Source: Triops longicaudatus (lineage: Eukaryota > Arthropoda > Branchiopoda > Notostraca > Triopsidae). From it: 64,000 nt of DNA. A program made the position numbers and the translations under genes. Positions 26,164 through 40,000 of the stretch are shown piece after piece. The stretch's first letter is position 1. Every line of letters starts with the position of its first letter. The stretch is from contig JAGQDJ010000023.1 of assembly GCA_022885665.1 (NCBI GenBank), positions 868,001 to 932,000 of the forward strand, read 5' to 3'. The notes below the pieces were generated by a model. The model was not told where the DNA came from. It worked only from the letters and a program-made list of their open reading frames with translations, and did not search any database.

Positions 26164-29100
26164 AGGCGTTAATGATAATAGTGAGCCATGAAAGTTTTGT
26201 CTTTGGCTTGGGATTCCCGAAGTTCTAAACAAATTATGACGTTTATGGTCCTCATCGTGCTATTATGACTGATTGATGAGGTACTGGCGCTGTCTCTCTC
26301 GATTCCCTTAACTTCCTTTTCTGACATGAAAAAACTACCTACTCCATCAAGTTTTTACTTTCCGTTTATAATAGTTATAAAATGCTTCATAAATTAGGGG
26401 AAAGGAATGAATCCACTTTACATAAGATCAAGGTATTGTAGTCCCCTTACAATGTAGGCTCTTTCCGGATTACATTACAGGAAGATTAACGCGTTAACAA
26501 CGTGAGTCAAATTGCAAGCTTCAGGTAGCTCCAGGAATCGATAATCAATACATTGAAAGCTGTAATATAATATGTCCAGAACTTCTTACTTCAACGATCG
26601 CATGTTGGCTCTTTGGTGTGATTTACGATAGAAAACTCGGTAAGAGTCCACAATTTTTGGCCCTCAAGAATGTTTTGGACGTAGAAAATAACCTACACGA
26701 AACTCGAAAAAAAAAAATAATAGTAAAAAGTAGGACTTCTACGTAGTTTTTTTTTGTGTGGGCCTAGTAGATAATTTCATGCAAAGTAAGAATGGACAGG
26801 AAAACTGTGACGACGAGCAAGGTGGAACTCGAAGAAAACTTAGTGGATTTGGATTTCGAGTGGGTTCATGGGGCGAGTGAAGTCTTTTTCTGATGACTCT
26901 TTCCCCTTGAGAGCATCTCTTTTCTTACTCTCCTTAATACAGTAAAGATATATTTCTGAAAGCTAAGAGTATAGCAAGCCACTGGTTTCGGGAGCAAAGG
27001 AGAAAAAGAGGTCCTTTTGCTTTTACTACGTCTAGAACAGGAAGTCATATCCGGGACGCTCTATATATTCGATGCCCCAATAAATCCTTTTTTTACTAGG
27101 TTGTTTCCTCATTTTTTCACTTCCTTCCCTCTTCAGCACCCTTTGCCCGACGAGGGGTAGGCCGGCTTCTCTCTCAGAAGCTTGAGTAACCCCATCCTTT
27201 CCTGACCATTTTTATAGTCATGTTCAATAAACAAAGCTCATAGAAAGGACTTTTAAGCGGACAATGAATAAATCTTTGCTTTCCTGTAGGGAATAAAATC
27301 ATCGGGTTCGTAGAAATCCCCTCCTAATTATATAGGCAAGTGCTTTTCAGTACTGAGGTACTTTTGGCAGTATGCTATGTATCTGTTGTGGTGACCATGA
27401 TGCGCCCTTGTAACGCGGTACGACACGATCACTGATCGACACTATACAAAAAAAGCTTATTTTCCAAATTGAAATAAACACCTCCCATTACACGCTCGTA
27501 CACATACACTAGGAAAAGAATACAATAGTTGGATAATAGTTACACGGTGACTTCTGCACCGTGGTGGTATTCGTAAGCCTACGCTCTCTGTGTAGAAAGG
27601 GATTTTACCTGTAGTCATCCCCTACGGAACACTTAAGAGTGAAACGCTTGGAATAAAAAAAATTAGATAGATGAAACTACTTAAGCTGTCCCGTTTATCT
27701 GAAAATTTCATTCTCAGCCATGCGAAAGCGGTTGAATGTTCCTATTATCTTGCTAGCGCTCAGTGTCTTAATGTTTACGCAAAAATATTACGGGTACCGT
27801 CGATCTGGGATAGGTTCATTCCCCGAGCGCAGTCGATCTTTCAAAGCACGTTGACGTATCCTCTGATGAGAAACACTTTCTGGAGTAGATAGCCAGGGCA
27901 GAAAAGGGCACAGAAGGCCATGATCAACGACTTTTGCTTGATGTGTTTATTCCTAAGGATATCGAGACTTGATAACACCAAACTCTTCTCTATCTTCCGC
28001 TTGGCTTTTTATTCACCCTTTAGGTATTCTTATACCCCGAAGAAGGATGGGCCAAGAGTGCAACGAATGCCTACTGGCTACTGTCTATGCCTTGGTGGAG
28101 TCGAAGCCGATGCAAAGTCGTAGAAGTGGCCGGGACTCGCAGGTAAATGCCTAAATGCAATTAAAGGACAACGTGAAACTATTTGTGCACGTCCATTCGT
28201 ATCTCGTTCAGTACATATCTTGAACTAGCTTGTTTTATATCTCACACGCCGGCATAGAGCACCGAATACTCTTAACTAGATTGAAGCTCGCGTCATAAAA
28301 CTGTTACTGTTATAGGGATTTAATCGTATAAGCTCCTTGCGAACTTTGGTTGCTGGTTAAATGAAATTCTACACTTTTTATCGTAACACTCGTGGTCGGG
28401 AAAAGCGAGAGAAAACACCTTTTCACTCCTCACCGTGCTCAAATAAATACTTGAACTTGGTTTTAAGCAATTTGGTAAATTCCTAGCTCTGCACAAAATA
28501 GTGACAGCAACATGTTTACCAAGCGAAGACGAGATACTGTATTCAATTTCCAAGCGAGAGTTGGGAACTTAAACCTTCCGGGGCTTCGAAATTGTAGATT
28601 CAACTCCTTTTTTATTTCTGATTGACTCTGTGCACAATTCTAAGCAGATACTGCGCATATTTGAAGGTAAATTGGTTTACTGGTTATCTTATTGGCTACA
28701 TAGCGAGCCGAAACCAGTAATGTTGGATGCTTGTGGTCACAATAACCAGTTACCAGTCTGAAAGCAGCGCTATGAAGCTCACATGACAGAAAGTTAGCGA
28801 AGTACGAACACACGAACAGATTTCATTGCTTGGCAAGCAAAATATATTCCTTTGCAAATATGCGAACTTTGTCAAATTCATCAAACTGTTGCATTGTTGA
28901 CAATGATCTGTCACATTTCTTACGAAATTTTCTTTGTCATAATGCACAAGGAAGTTTATTCTCATCACCAGACAATATTTGGTATGGTCAAGTTCTAAAA
29001 TGCACGCGGATTCAGTAGACGTTCACAACTGGTAAGCTTATGCTGCGGAAAAAGGAGGGCTTTTTACAACTTTGGTGCGTTTCACAGTGTTTTATTTTCT

Positions 29101-30967
29101 TTTTTTTTTATTTTACCTTTTGGGTGCAATTTAAGGTTTCTGCCTGAGCAGCAAATATCTTGGGTGGAGTCAGTAAAAGCCTACGTACCAATTGTCAAAT
29201 TGTTAGCTCTACTTCTCAATAACATTCTTGCCATACCTGAAGTTACTCTGAAAAGAAATCTCGACGATTTCTCTGTATTTTATGCCATTGGCCCAAGGCA
29301 TGGATCACCAAACATCCACTCGTCCGGAAAGACAAGCTTTTATATTGAAACTGCGTGTACGGAACGCTTTGATCTTCCCAACCTTCTCAAGACAGGGACT
29401 GAAATTATGGAAATGCCGCTAGTTTGCCTTCGCTAAAGTTGCTTTCCGTCTGACTGAGGATTTCTATTGGATTTGATAGGGACTTCTATTTGTATAGACA
29501 AAGGACGACAGAGGAGGATAGCAAATTGTGTGGGGGGTTGATGTGGTGAGGGTGGTGGGGTGACAATGTAATTAGGTACCTATGAGAGGCAAGAAACGAG
29601 AGAGAAAATTTAAGAAAAAAAATAGTGGTAAAGTTGTAGGTTTTCCCATTCTCATTTACTATTTCTCAAGCCCCATGGCGAAGTACTGCAAGCCGTGCGT
29701 TCTGGGGACTAAAAAGAGATGGCGACCGTTCGCCTTCAAACGCAATTGAGGAAGTCGGCATGTTAGGGAGAGGGTTTATCCAGAAGACGGTGTGCGTTAG
29801 TAGTCCAAGATGTAGGGAAGAAGTCAGTCAAGCAAAGACGAAGGGAACCCAGAAATCGCATTTCCCGAATCTACAAATTGCTGCTGGCGTTTCTCGGTTA
29901 CCGAGTGCTGAGCGCAGAATTGATTTGGCAGATACCTTCTGAAACGGTTTTCCAGAGGCGAACAGAGCAATTCCTTCATCGTTCGCCGCCGCAATCAAGG
30001 ATCTACCTCAACGCTGGGTCTTTTCTAGCAGAGAGAGGAAATAAATAAAACAGGTTTACGTGGCTGTTAGTTGCGCGAGTCGCTCCGTTCAACGTGAAAT
30101 AAAAACTTTCATATTAATTTTTGAAAGAGACATAATTTTTTCTAAAGGTCTATTCTTTATGTTGATCGTCATACCTACATGTGTATACACTCATATCTTA
30201 GAACGTTTTTTTTTTCTCACACAAAAAGTTTTTTCTATTCCCCTTTTTTAATGCCATACTCAAATACTTTTTATTTTCGAAAGGAAGACAGGGAAATTAC
30301 ATCTTCTGTAATTTTGAAAATAAAAATGTTCTACTGGCTGTAACAATTCAATCGATGGCTTAGTCCGGAAATCAACTTCTGGGTCTTATCAAGGAGCTTA
30401 CCAACTCCATTTTTCAGGAATAGAAAAGCTGAAAAGGAAAGTTACGTCTCCTTCAATCAAGAGCGCAGGGTACTAGTCACTTTGCTAAGATATACGGTTT
30501 TGTTATGGACTCGTGGGTAAAACGATGTGTGCGCCATTTAAGACCAAGAGATAAAAAGATAGGAAAGTTAGTGTTCTGTAAAAGAGCCAACTTTTCAACT
30601 CCGTTCTATTTGCTTAGAAAGATTCCCGAGCCAAAGGGGTCTTGGTAAAAGCAGGGATGTAACGTTTCTTTTACGAGCATGTGGCTGGACCGAAAGTAAA
30701 AGGACGCCTATGGTTGGGTTGCGCTGCAGCAATGCCGGTTGTTAGCGCTCTATGGTACTTGGCCATTTGCCCCACCAAGAAAAAGTGGGACGCTAATTTC
30801 CAGCATATTTCAATGTATTGCCCTGTTTTCCGTTATTTTAAGCCTATGTCGACCATATTACGCTTAACACTCTTGCACTCCATATAGTTTTCCAGAAATG
30901 TACCTTGTTAAGGAATCTTCCATTATGTCAACTTACCTTTTTTCTCTTTCCTTCTCCGTTTCTTTAG
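26164..30967. other. intergenic DNA without a recognised gene
   Basis: About 4.8 kb of AT-rich sequence. Several 60-90-codon frames occur on both strands, none with family resemblance. A stretch at 28036-28141 is open, flanked by an acceptor-like CCCTTTAG and a GTAAAT donor, but it cannot be tied to neighbours. A G-rich patch lies at 29532-29560. Confidence 0.4.
29532..29560 (+). other. G-rich patch with quadruplex potential
   Basis: Runs of 6, 3 and 4 G plus several GG pairs occur within 29 nt, in otherwise AT-rich DNA. Four G-tracts can be formed only by splitting the first run or by using GG pairs, so quadruplex formation is possible but would be weak. Confidence 0.35.
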
Positions 30968-31199
30968 GAGCACAACACATGCGAAAGTAGTTGACACGGG
31001 TAATGGCGTAATTCACATCATGGGTTCGTTCAAAAATTCCCCAGAACCTGATTTCAAATTATCCCTGTCGTCTCATGTCACGCCGGCGGATTTCAACATG
31101 GGCTACGGGATGACAGGTACTCTGGAACGAGGGTGTTACGAGTCCAAAGGCAGTCTCCAGCTGACTCACTTCGCTGTACTCCGGAGACACGAGTTCTAA
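30968..31199 (+). CDS. candidate terminal exon of an unidentified gene
   Basis: A long pyrimidine tract and TTTCTTTAG acceptor (ending 30967) precede a 232-nt stretch open in one frame to a TAA at 31197. It would encode about 76 residues (including NMGYGMTGTLERGCYESKG), with alternating polar and apolar residues suggesting beta strands. It has no initiator early in the frame, as expected of an internal or terminal exon. I recognise no family and cannot link it to an upstream exon with certainty. Chance is a serious alternative at this length. Confidence 0.22.
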
Positions 31200-33673
31200 C
31201 GAGTTGCTGATGGGTTCACAGCATCAACGACAACGAAAAAAGCTCCGTGCATATTGCCGTAGCCTTTTTTCTATTGTCGCAGCACCTTTTTTCCCCTCGT
31301 AGGCGACAAAATGCTTCTCTTGCTAAACACTCCTTGCCTAGATCTCAATTAAAGTCTTCGTGCCAAGCTCTGTAAATGGAATCTCTCTCCTACAGCTGTG
31401 CTTTTTCTCCTCAGCTAGCAAAGGTAACAGCGGTAGAAATATATAGGTCGTACTCAGTATTTGTCAAGAGACACAGTTAGCTTCTGGCACTTTGATAAGT
31501 TCCGGAGAATATTGCCCCCGAAGTACAGTAATCGAAAAAATTTCCATACATAAACTTTTCAAGCGAATGCCTTTTCTCCTGGGTTAAGAAACTCCTGTTT
31601 CCCCCGTGAGAAAGCTGTCACGTATTACTAATTCATCTTTGAAGTCTAGACTGTGCTCATTTAATAGTCGATTATTTGTTCGCGAGGCAATAGAGCCTTT
31701 CGCTCTAAGTTTTCTAAGTTTCAAAGTTTGTTTTCTTCTGCACCAAGCCGTCTAAAAGCGAACGGAAGTTTTAAGACTTCCGTAAGGGAACATGGTTTCG
31801 TACAGTTTTATTACTGATTTGACACGGAAGAAATAAGTAATGACGCATTTGACGGCTAAAGGATACAACCTCTTTTCGGATGCACACAACCTTCGTTTTC
31901 AAAGGAGAGTAGGATATTCTAGGTAGTATACTTCGCACATACGCCATACAAGCGACGTTTCACCTAGTTGCTTATACTATTGACCTACAACATGTGTGAA
32001 GATTTACATGTTAGTTGCGTATTCCTCGACATTCTTCAGAGAATGTAACATTTCTGTAGCCCTATCAGTTTCACTACTCCGCCCCCTTGCACGTGCTCTA
32101 TGTGAAATGTAGAGCCGCTTTGTAAGGTCAGTAAAGACAGTGTTAGATTTGTTCTTAAAATCACATGGGTAGCAAAATGAAAATAGGAAGTTAGGCTGGT
32201 TGGGTTCGGTAGAATAAACGTTTTCCTTTTCTTCGTTTTCCAATCAAAGCTAAACGGTTTTGTACTCCTGAGAGTAAACGTGCATAGCTTGACGGATCTT
32301 TTTCCTGTAGAAAACTGACGTGAAGACGTCAGAAACTGAATCAATTTTTTTGTACCCGAGGAAACCCAATTCAGTTTAGTTCCGTTCCTGTGTGAACGTT
32401 TAAAATCGAGCCCCGAGGCATTTATTCAAAAACCTTTTCCCTTAGGTCTCTCGAGTTAACGCTTGAAATGTTAATTTTTCGCGCCACAGTGGTGGTAAGT
32501 TGCAACGGTTTACACAATTTTCATGTTGGGCCAAGAGATTCTGTACTAGTTGGTTTACGAATTATTTAAGGAGAGATTTGCTGTTCCGTGTGGCCAATTT
32601 TATCTCGCTCCGTTATCACATCAGAGCTACCGGATTTCGCCTCGTTTAAGCCTCTTCAGTCCACGGAGCCCCTTTACGTCCATTTTCATCCCGGTAATCT
32701 CGCTTCGTATCCTTATTTGTATTAAGGCTCGAAAGCTTAGTTTCATGAGTCGATCCCTATTATTCCACTCAAGCACGCGTCGGTGAGAAATCTGGAACAC
32801 TCTCAACTCTTCCACGAGTTTCTGAAAACCCGAAAATTCCCAAGCTTCGTAAATGTAAATCCAGTCCAAATGATGTTTTAAAAATGAAGATTAAGTTCAA
32901 ATTCTTCCCTTTCCTGGTATTGTTCCTTCTGTGACGCTTGTGATTTAAAACACGTTAAAAGAGGGTTTTGTTGGTGCGGGTTTCATTCAAAACTTGTTTT
33001 ATGTAAGTATTACTGGACTTCAATGCGAGGTCTTGTATTGTAAATTGTGCGAGACTGTTAAAAGATGGGCGATAAGAACGGAATGTTTTTGGAATACAGA
33101 CACTCAGTCATCTTGTACGCGTCACTTTTGTTGAAGTAAATCTTGACGTTTTTCATCTGGCTCTCGACGTTCGTGCTACAAGCCCTGTGATGTCCATGTT
33201 TGCTGTATTAAGTGTAAGGTGGGAGAACAACCGGGGCGTTAAAGGAAAAAGATTTCTGAGGGAGAACAAAGTGGGGCCGATGTCTTTGTACGGGCTTTTT
33301 TGTTGTTGTTATTTCTGCATGCGGACTTGAAGGAATGGGTTTCTCCTTTTTAGTTTAGTCGTTTTTATTCAGCTGTAACAGGCACCCCTCCCTCCGACAC
33401 TAACGACTGTAGGCGTGGCTAGGTAACACCATTATGCTTGGCGTTCATTGTTGTTGTCTTTGCAAGAACTGAAGCAATAGACTACAGGCACTTCTCAAGG
33501 ATTGAAAGCACGTCTCTGTCCGCAAGCCCAAGCTACAATAAGGAGAACAACACTCTGCGTACTCAGACCGTGCTACACAATATTCGTGAAAAATGAGCTA
33601 AGCGACAATCCGTGTCGTAGATCATCGTACCACCATGTCCATAGCGGTAAGCCAAGTCAGAGATCCGCGAACG
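31200..33673. other. intergenic DNA without a recognised gene
   Basis: Only short overlapping frames on both strands and pyrimidine-rich patches are seen. I see nothing with family resemblance and no RNA gene in this stretch. Confidence 0.4.
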
Positions 33674-34043
33674 AAGGGGTCGTAATCGATTAAGATTTGA
33701 CCAATCAACTAATCGAAGAAAAATTTTTCTATTTCGATTAGGTAACTTTTAGTGCTATAACTCTTTCAGGTCCTAAAAGTGGGGACTGGCCCATGCGGAA
33801 ACACGACAAATGCCGCATCAACTGCACAGCATTTGTACTGCTGCTGATCTCACATTTTTTCATATATTAAAACGTTCATAGGTTACATACTGTAAAGGAC
33901 AGTTATACAAATTAGCTCTCGTGAAAACTAGCTCCCATTTTGGACAGGTACTAATTGTTAAGAAATTGATTCGTAGAATACTAATCGATCATAGATAGTA
34001 ATCGATTAATAATCCATATGCGACTAATCGATTACGACCCCTA
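33674..34043. mobile_element. hAT-type miniature inverted-repeat element, 370 bp, with intact 8-bp target duplication
   Basis: The outer inverted repeats share 18 bp exactly: AGGGGTCGTAATCGATTA at 33675-33692, and its reverse complement at 34025-34042. Flanking both ends is the same octamer CGCGAACG (33666-33673 and 34044-34051). An 8-bp duplication and (T)AGGGG ends are hAT hallmarks. The interior is non-coding, with several subterminal copies of TAATCGAT/ATCGATTA-like motifs, possible transposase-binding sites. The first base of the two termini differs (A versus T on the inverted strand). It must be mobilised in trans. Confidence 0.88.
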
Positions 34044-34051
34044 CGCGAACG

Positions 34052-37000
34052 GCTTCTGGCGGGAATGCGTGGCTACACACGATGCAAGTTCTGTTCTACG
34101 TGTTTACCATATGAAAGTGGCCTCATTCTGGCCAGGACCTTTTTAACATTTTTCCAACAAACTAAACTTCAGTCTATTGTTACTCACCTTTTTTGCAATT
34201 TTGGTGCAATTTAAACCGACTTAGAGGCATCATAGCCTACTGTACTTTTACCTACCAGCATTGTTCCGCGCCAATTGTGGGCGTAAAGAAGACTACCAAA
34301 AGTGACGAAGAATTCTCAGAAAGGCAAAAGATGGCGAGTTTCAATTTGCCAGGATGCTTGGAATAACTGATTGCCTAAAACTGCCATTTTAAGAAAAGGG
34401 ACAGTCGTCATGTTTGAGCTACCACGTGGCATACCCCCAATATTTGTAAAGACGAAGGTTAACCCGAGCTATGAGAATAAGGTAATGGTGGCCCAAACAT
34501 GGTGGCAGTAAATTTTGCGAAAAGGCGGGTTAAGACAACAAGAAATTAGTCAAATACTAACGCTTCATAAACGGGAGTTGCTGCAGCTCTACGAGCTTTA
34601 GTCGACTAAGACAAGTCAAAGAACCGCTAAATCAGCGTACCGTAAGCGGAAAGAAGTTAAACGTATGTCGCGTCTTGCGTATCGTATTCCGTACTTCTAA
34701 AAAGCTGAATTTTCACAAATTAAGACTCGGTCTCGCTGTCAGGTCTATACTAGAGTTGCATAATCACTGTCAAAAAAGGTCACGCGCCAAGGTGCTGCTC
34801 CACGGTTTTCTGTCTTTATCACAGGTTTCAGCGGGGGACTAGAGTGCTCTTAATTCCCAAACTATTTCTTGAAAAAAAAAAGAATAAATCTCGTTTTTTC
34901 CCGCAGGTTTACGTATCATGTAGCATGCTCCTGTGGGCTAGAAAATCGGCCTCATCTTCATCCTCTTAGCTTGGCACTAACCAACCAGCACCAGCATCAT
35001 TTGCCAGATAAACAGGTCTAGAAAGCGCTTCGAGAAAGAGCTGGAAAAGGAGAATCCATTCACAACAATCAGCTCTAATCGCTTTGCTCCTTCGTCCTCC
35101 TTCTTCCCAGACGTTATTTTTTCTTTATGTTCTTTTTCGAACAATAGTTGCAGGAACAACGTAGTTAGCAGACATTTAAAAGCAATCATCCCCTAGTCTG
35201 CCAAGCAGCATCGCACCGGAACAAGCAGCAAGCCTACATCTTTATACTGCTGATCCCGGCAAACTCGTTTCCCTTTTCTTGCCCTATCACCATTTCTCCC
35301 GCAGGTGATTACTGTGGGATTTCAACGCCTTCTGTGGCTATGCCCTTGCCGGTGCCGCCGTTTTCCCGGACTAGTGCTCTTGTTATTACTTCGGTGGGAG
35401 AGATCACACCGAGTAGTAATCAAGACGCTAAAAGTTCTTCATGACATTTTTTCTCTCACGCCCACTCCAAAAATTACAGTGCAAGATGGAAAGAGAGACT
35501 GGCATCTTTTACCATGACTCTCAGGCAATTTGTTATTCCATCCCAAATTTATTCTTTAGAAATAAAGCTCGCTGTCAGGAATGGCAACTTGGAAAAGCTA
35601 CTATAATCACTTTCGAAGTAACGTAAGGCTGTTGAATAATCACTTTTAGGGTTTGCCAACTATAGACCTTTGCCCTTTCTATTATTTTCGCAAACCTCTC
35701 CTTCCCTTATGGACTAGACAACGCACAATGAACCTGTTCGTGTAAGTTATAGTAACTTCTTGTTAGCGTTTTCATGTACACGACGCAACCCAATTAGCTC
35801 CCACAGCTTTGGGTATCACAACAGTACAAGGCCCATGTTGTATTAACGGCGGCAAGGGTGACGGTAGCATACGCAAGAAGATGATATCAATCAACGACAC
35901 AATAAAGGTCAGTAGTAAATTCCACAAAAACTTCTGACGATTCATCTTCCTAATGGAACAAGCTGGATTACGTCAATAAAACAGTCCACTAGACTGGCTC
36001 CTGTGTGCCGTCTCTGGCATGTATTTATCCGCTGGCGGTTAAAGACTATGTTCGTAAAGTTGGTGGCGTGGAATACTTAAACGTAAAGAAAGTTGGTCCC
36101 CTCCTCATGTAGAACTTGCAGCGAAGAAGAGTAACTCTTCTTTCGCTGTTTGCCTAGAAGAATAACTCTTCTTACGTGCCTCCGGTCTTTGACCTCAGCT
36201 TATACTGAAAGACGTTTCCTTCATGCATGCAGCAACTGAGTTGTCGGTTTTATTGCTCGTCTTGCTGTTGGAATACCGTTCATGAGTTCAACTCCACCAA
36301 TTCGCCTTTTTTTTCGTCCTACAGCTTTTACTCCTCTCGCTAAAGTTGTTTTCTCATTCAGTATTGTACAAGAGCAGTAACTCTTTCTTTATTTTCAGTG
36401 CATCATAAATTGCCCAGAAAAACAGCCGCGGAATTGCTAAAACGTCACCCGCGAAGGAACAAGAATTAGCTCTTTCTCGTTGCTAAGCTACAATGATTAC
36501 CGACCCTTCACGAGGTGTCAAAGCTCATCAACCAACCGGGACCGTAATTACTGGGACGTTGACGAAGACCGAAGAAGATATACGACATTAGTACATGCAT
36601 GGCCCTTTCTAACCTGGACCCACTACAATTTGAGTTCGTTATGCATTTTTATCTTTCGTATAGCCTGCATATATACACACAATACAGCGGTTGCACCAAG
36701 TTCGTTGCGAGAGATATCGATCTTCACAGCAGCGGACTTACTGGCAGGAAGGAATGCCGACTGCAGTATAGCGAAAGTCCGTCTCTCTTTCTTTTCTCAT
36801 AAGTCAGACTCAGCTAGTGAAGTAAAAAAACGAAGGAACATTTTTACACCGATTCAATCGTACATGATCGGCCCAAGATGGGGAAATGCGGAAGAAAAAG
36901 AAAGCATTCTCACCACAATTTTTCTCTCTTTTTTGTTCTCACTTTGTCTCCGTACGTAACTTAGAGATGATCTCCAGTTGCTATCGTAAAATATCACGTG

Positions 37001-40000
37001 GTAAACTATATCCTGTCAGTTTTAGCCTACAAACGAAATTAAGTTCCTTTTATAATAGTGGAGAACCAAGCCTCGTGACGCCTTTTGAATTCCAGATTCC
37101 CTCGCGAGCATCAAATGATCCGGGAAAAGAACTGTGAAACACCATCTTGAAGAAATTGTTTCTATAGACTGCGATGGTGGGCTTCGCCAGTCCTGCAATT
37201 GACCCTGTTGAAAACAGCGACCAATGACAGGATGCTAGCCTGGGTTCTGCTTCACTATTTCTATGCTGCACAGACCGTATATTAATATGCAAGATCCGTC
37301 AAGGTGTGAGTAGATTGCCAGAGTGGGTGCGGCGGAGGTAATAAACGGTGCGTGAGAAGAAACCCGATGCAGTATGGTAAGAGGCAAGCGCCCTTAAACC
37401 CCTTAGCACATCAACAGTGTGCATCCCCAAAAAGTCTTGCTTATGCTTATTACTTCAGCAATAGCTAAGCCCCAAAGATAAAAGATTTCTGCCTCTCGTT
37501 CAACTCACCGCAATACTTTGAAATGTGTGCTCCATTTCGCTGTATCCTTAACAGTCCTTGGCGAACTGTCATATTTTAGTGTGAGGTAACCAGAACGCGA
37601 TTCAGCTTGGGAGCTCATTTTCGGGAAGCGTCTACCGACAATGGAAGTAAGGCCCATAAGAAAGATTTTATAGGATTTGTAGGAGTAGCTTTCCTTCAGC
37701 GAGGTTACGAGAAACATTCTACGACTGAAGCCTGGAAAAAGAACGTAATTGACAACAACAAGACCTAAAGGGGCAATTGTGTTCTGCTGCTATTGTCTAT
37801 GACCCCTATCGCTGATTTTGTCCACAATTAACTCTAACAATATTGTCCTGAAGACGAACCATTCTCTTTTTGCTTTATATCTGTCCCTTTGTGTTAGGTT
37901 TCGTATTGGAGTCCTTCATGAGAAATTAGCTCGTTTCGTTAAAAGCTTACTTCCGTGTCTAAATGTTGTTTTGGTCAAAAGGTTACCCTCGTGCAGTAGC
38001 AGCTTTTCGTATACTTCTACTACCGACAAGGGCAAAACTATATGTTTTGTTCATAGTTTTTGTGTGTGGTTTTAGAAACGGCCACGTAAAATGCAAGAGG
38101 TACCTAAAACCTGGGTTGTTCTCTCGATTATTGGTCTTAGTGCTTTGCGTGACCGTTTATCGCTGAGGGGTGGGAGGAAAGGAGAATTTAGGATGCTATT
38201 GTATAATGTAGAGCGAGACTTGCTCAAGTGGACACCAATTGTCTTCCTATTTCTTTCCTCTTCATTCGTGCGGCAGGGGCAGCTACGGCGCTATAGTCTC
38301 CGGAACTACGTAAAAGAGAGCGAAGACAATCCCGGAGGAACACTTTCGCTCAATAAAAGTCGTCTTCCACACAGCTTGGATGACCTCCAAGCTTTACTCC
38401 GGCTTATAGTGTAGGGGGTTTTTACTCAACGACTACCCCTCAACACCGACATAAAACCGCAAGTCTTGAATTCCCTGGACCGTGGCAGGATGTCCTAACT
38501 GGCCATTAAGTAGTTCACTTATTCCACCAACTTCATGTCAAGAACGAAACTACCGTAAAGTGTTTCAGTAAACGAGGAAAATAAAAGATAGTCGTTGTCA
38601 ACGGACTTTACCAGATGTGACAGGATAATCAACGCCCTTTAAGGGAAGACAGAAAAAAATCTTGACATTTTTGTACGGATTTCTGCACACACCTTACGCA
38701 TACACACGTGTGTTGATTGCCCTTGTATTGAGTAAGGGATTTGTTCTCTGTTGTGTTGCTCATGACTTGATGTCGCGTGACACAAGAGTCTGGAGCCAGC
38801 AAATTAGTAAGGATTAAGGAGACAACAAAGGTGCAGTACTCGCTCAGAGATAACGAGCCATGCATTGATACAAAGCTCGTAACAAAGCAGTGAAAAGCCC
38901 AGGAGGTTCACTCAGGATTAGGCATTCGAATGGAATTAATCGGATACCAGGCCAGTTAACAATAACACATCCATTGCGCACGTACTCAAGTCTAGTACTA
39001 AGAACGATCGACTTTAGAATACCCTGTGCATGTGGCTCTCAAGGTATATTCTAATTTCTACAGCTGCAAATTATCAAGACTTTATTGTTGGTAGGTGAAC
39101 TAAAGGTATCGTGAACAAACCCAACCACCTTTGTGGAAATTTTTCGATGACACTTCATCGGATTCTTTTTAAAGATGGAGACGGAGAACTGGATCATATA
39201 TGTCATACACATAGGTACCGATCCTTGCAGTTGTGAAACTTCAAAAATAATTTAGCCTTATATTGTAACATGGAATAATCTAAAACACATTATCCATGTT
39301 TTACAGCTTGTTCAGTTCTGGGAATGTTAGTAACACTTAGGTCGCGTGCGATTTTTCGCATACCAATTGACTGTGTGGGGATCGACCAATCGTATCAGCC
39401 TTTGAACATGGGACAGAATAACGTAAGGATGCAAATCCATTCCTTTAATCTTGGAAACTGATATTTTTGGGGACTAGAGAGAAACACTTTTTAAAATAAA
39501 TAATTAAGTTGAACAATAAATCTGTTCAGTATTCCATTTTCGTCATGCTAAAGAAATGTTCTAAAATTGTGCCGAGTTTCTGAGGCACCGGCAAATCAAA
39601 GCCAAGCAAAGTAGACAACATTTTTAGTTTCTTTACCCGCCAATTGTTTTCTTTTTCACTTAATTGAAAGTGTTACGTCTTGAACTATCGGTGGTTGTCA
39701 CACTACTACCAATGAACGAAGTATACTTCAAAATTAATTTCTCGCAAGGAAATACATTTTTGCTCTCCGGTTAGTTATAAGAGGGACGGGACAGTTGACA
39801 AGTTGGACAAACTGTACAAAAATCATAGCTGGTAAACCATAAACGTTTTAGAAATTGAAAAATCGGACACAGTGAATACAACGACTGTCAGGAGGGCAAA
39901 GTTTCGTCGAAAACAGTTAAGTTTGCACGTGAGAAAATAAAAGGCATATTTTCGCGTGTACTGGTCCGTTTACCAGTTTTGTATTATGACATTCCTGGTT

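Noticed and set aside
33469..33593. Acceptor-like site followed by about 40 open codons just left of the hAT element
   Set aside because: Short enough to be chance, and no linked exon or conserved motif.
36480..36959. 159-codon plus-strand open frame
   Set aside because: No family match, no clear splice or poly(A) context, and low-complexity pyrimidine runs explain its later part.
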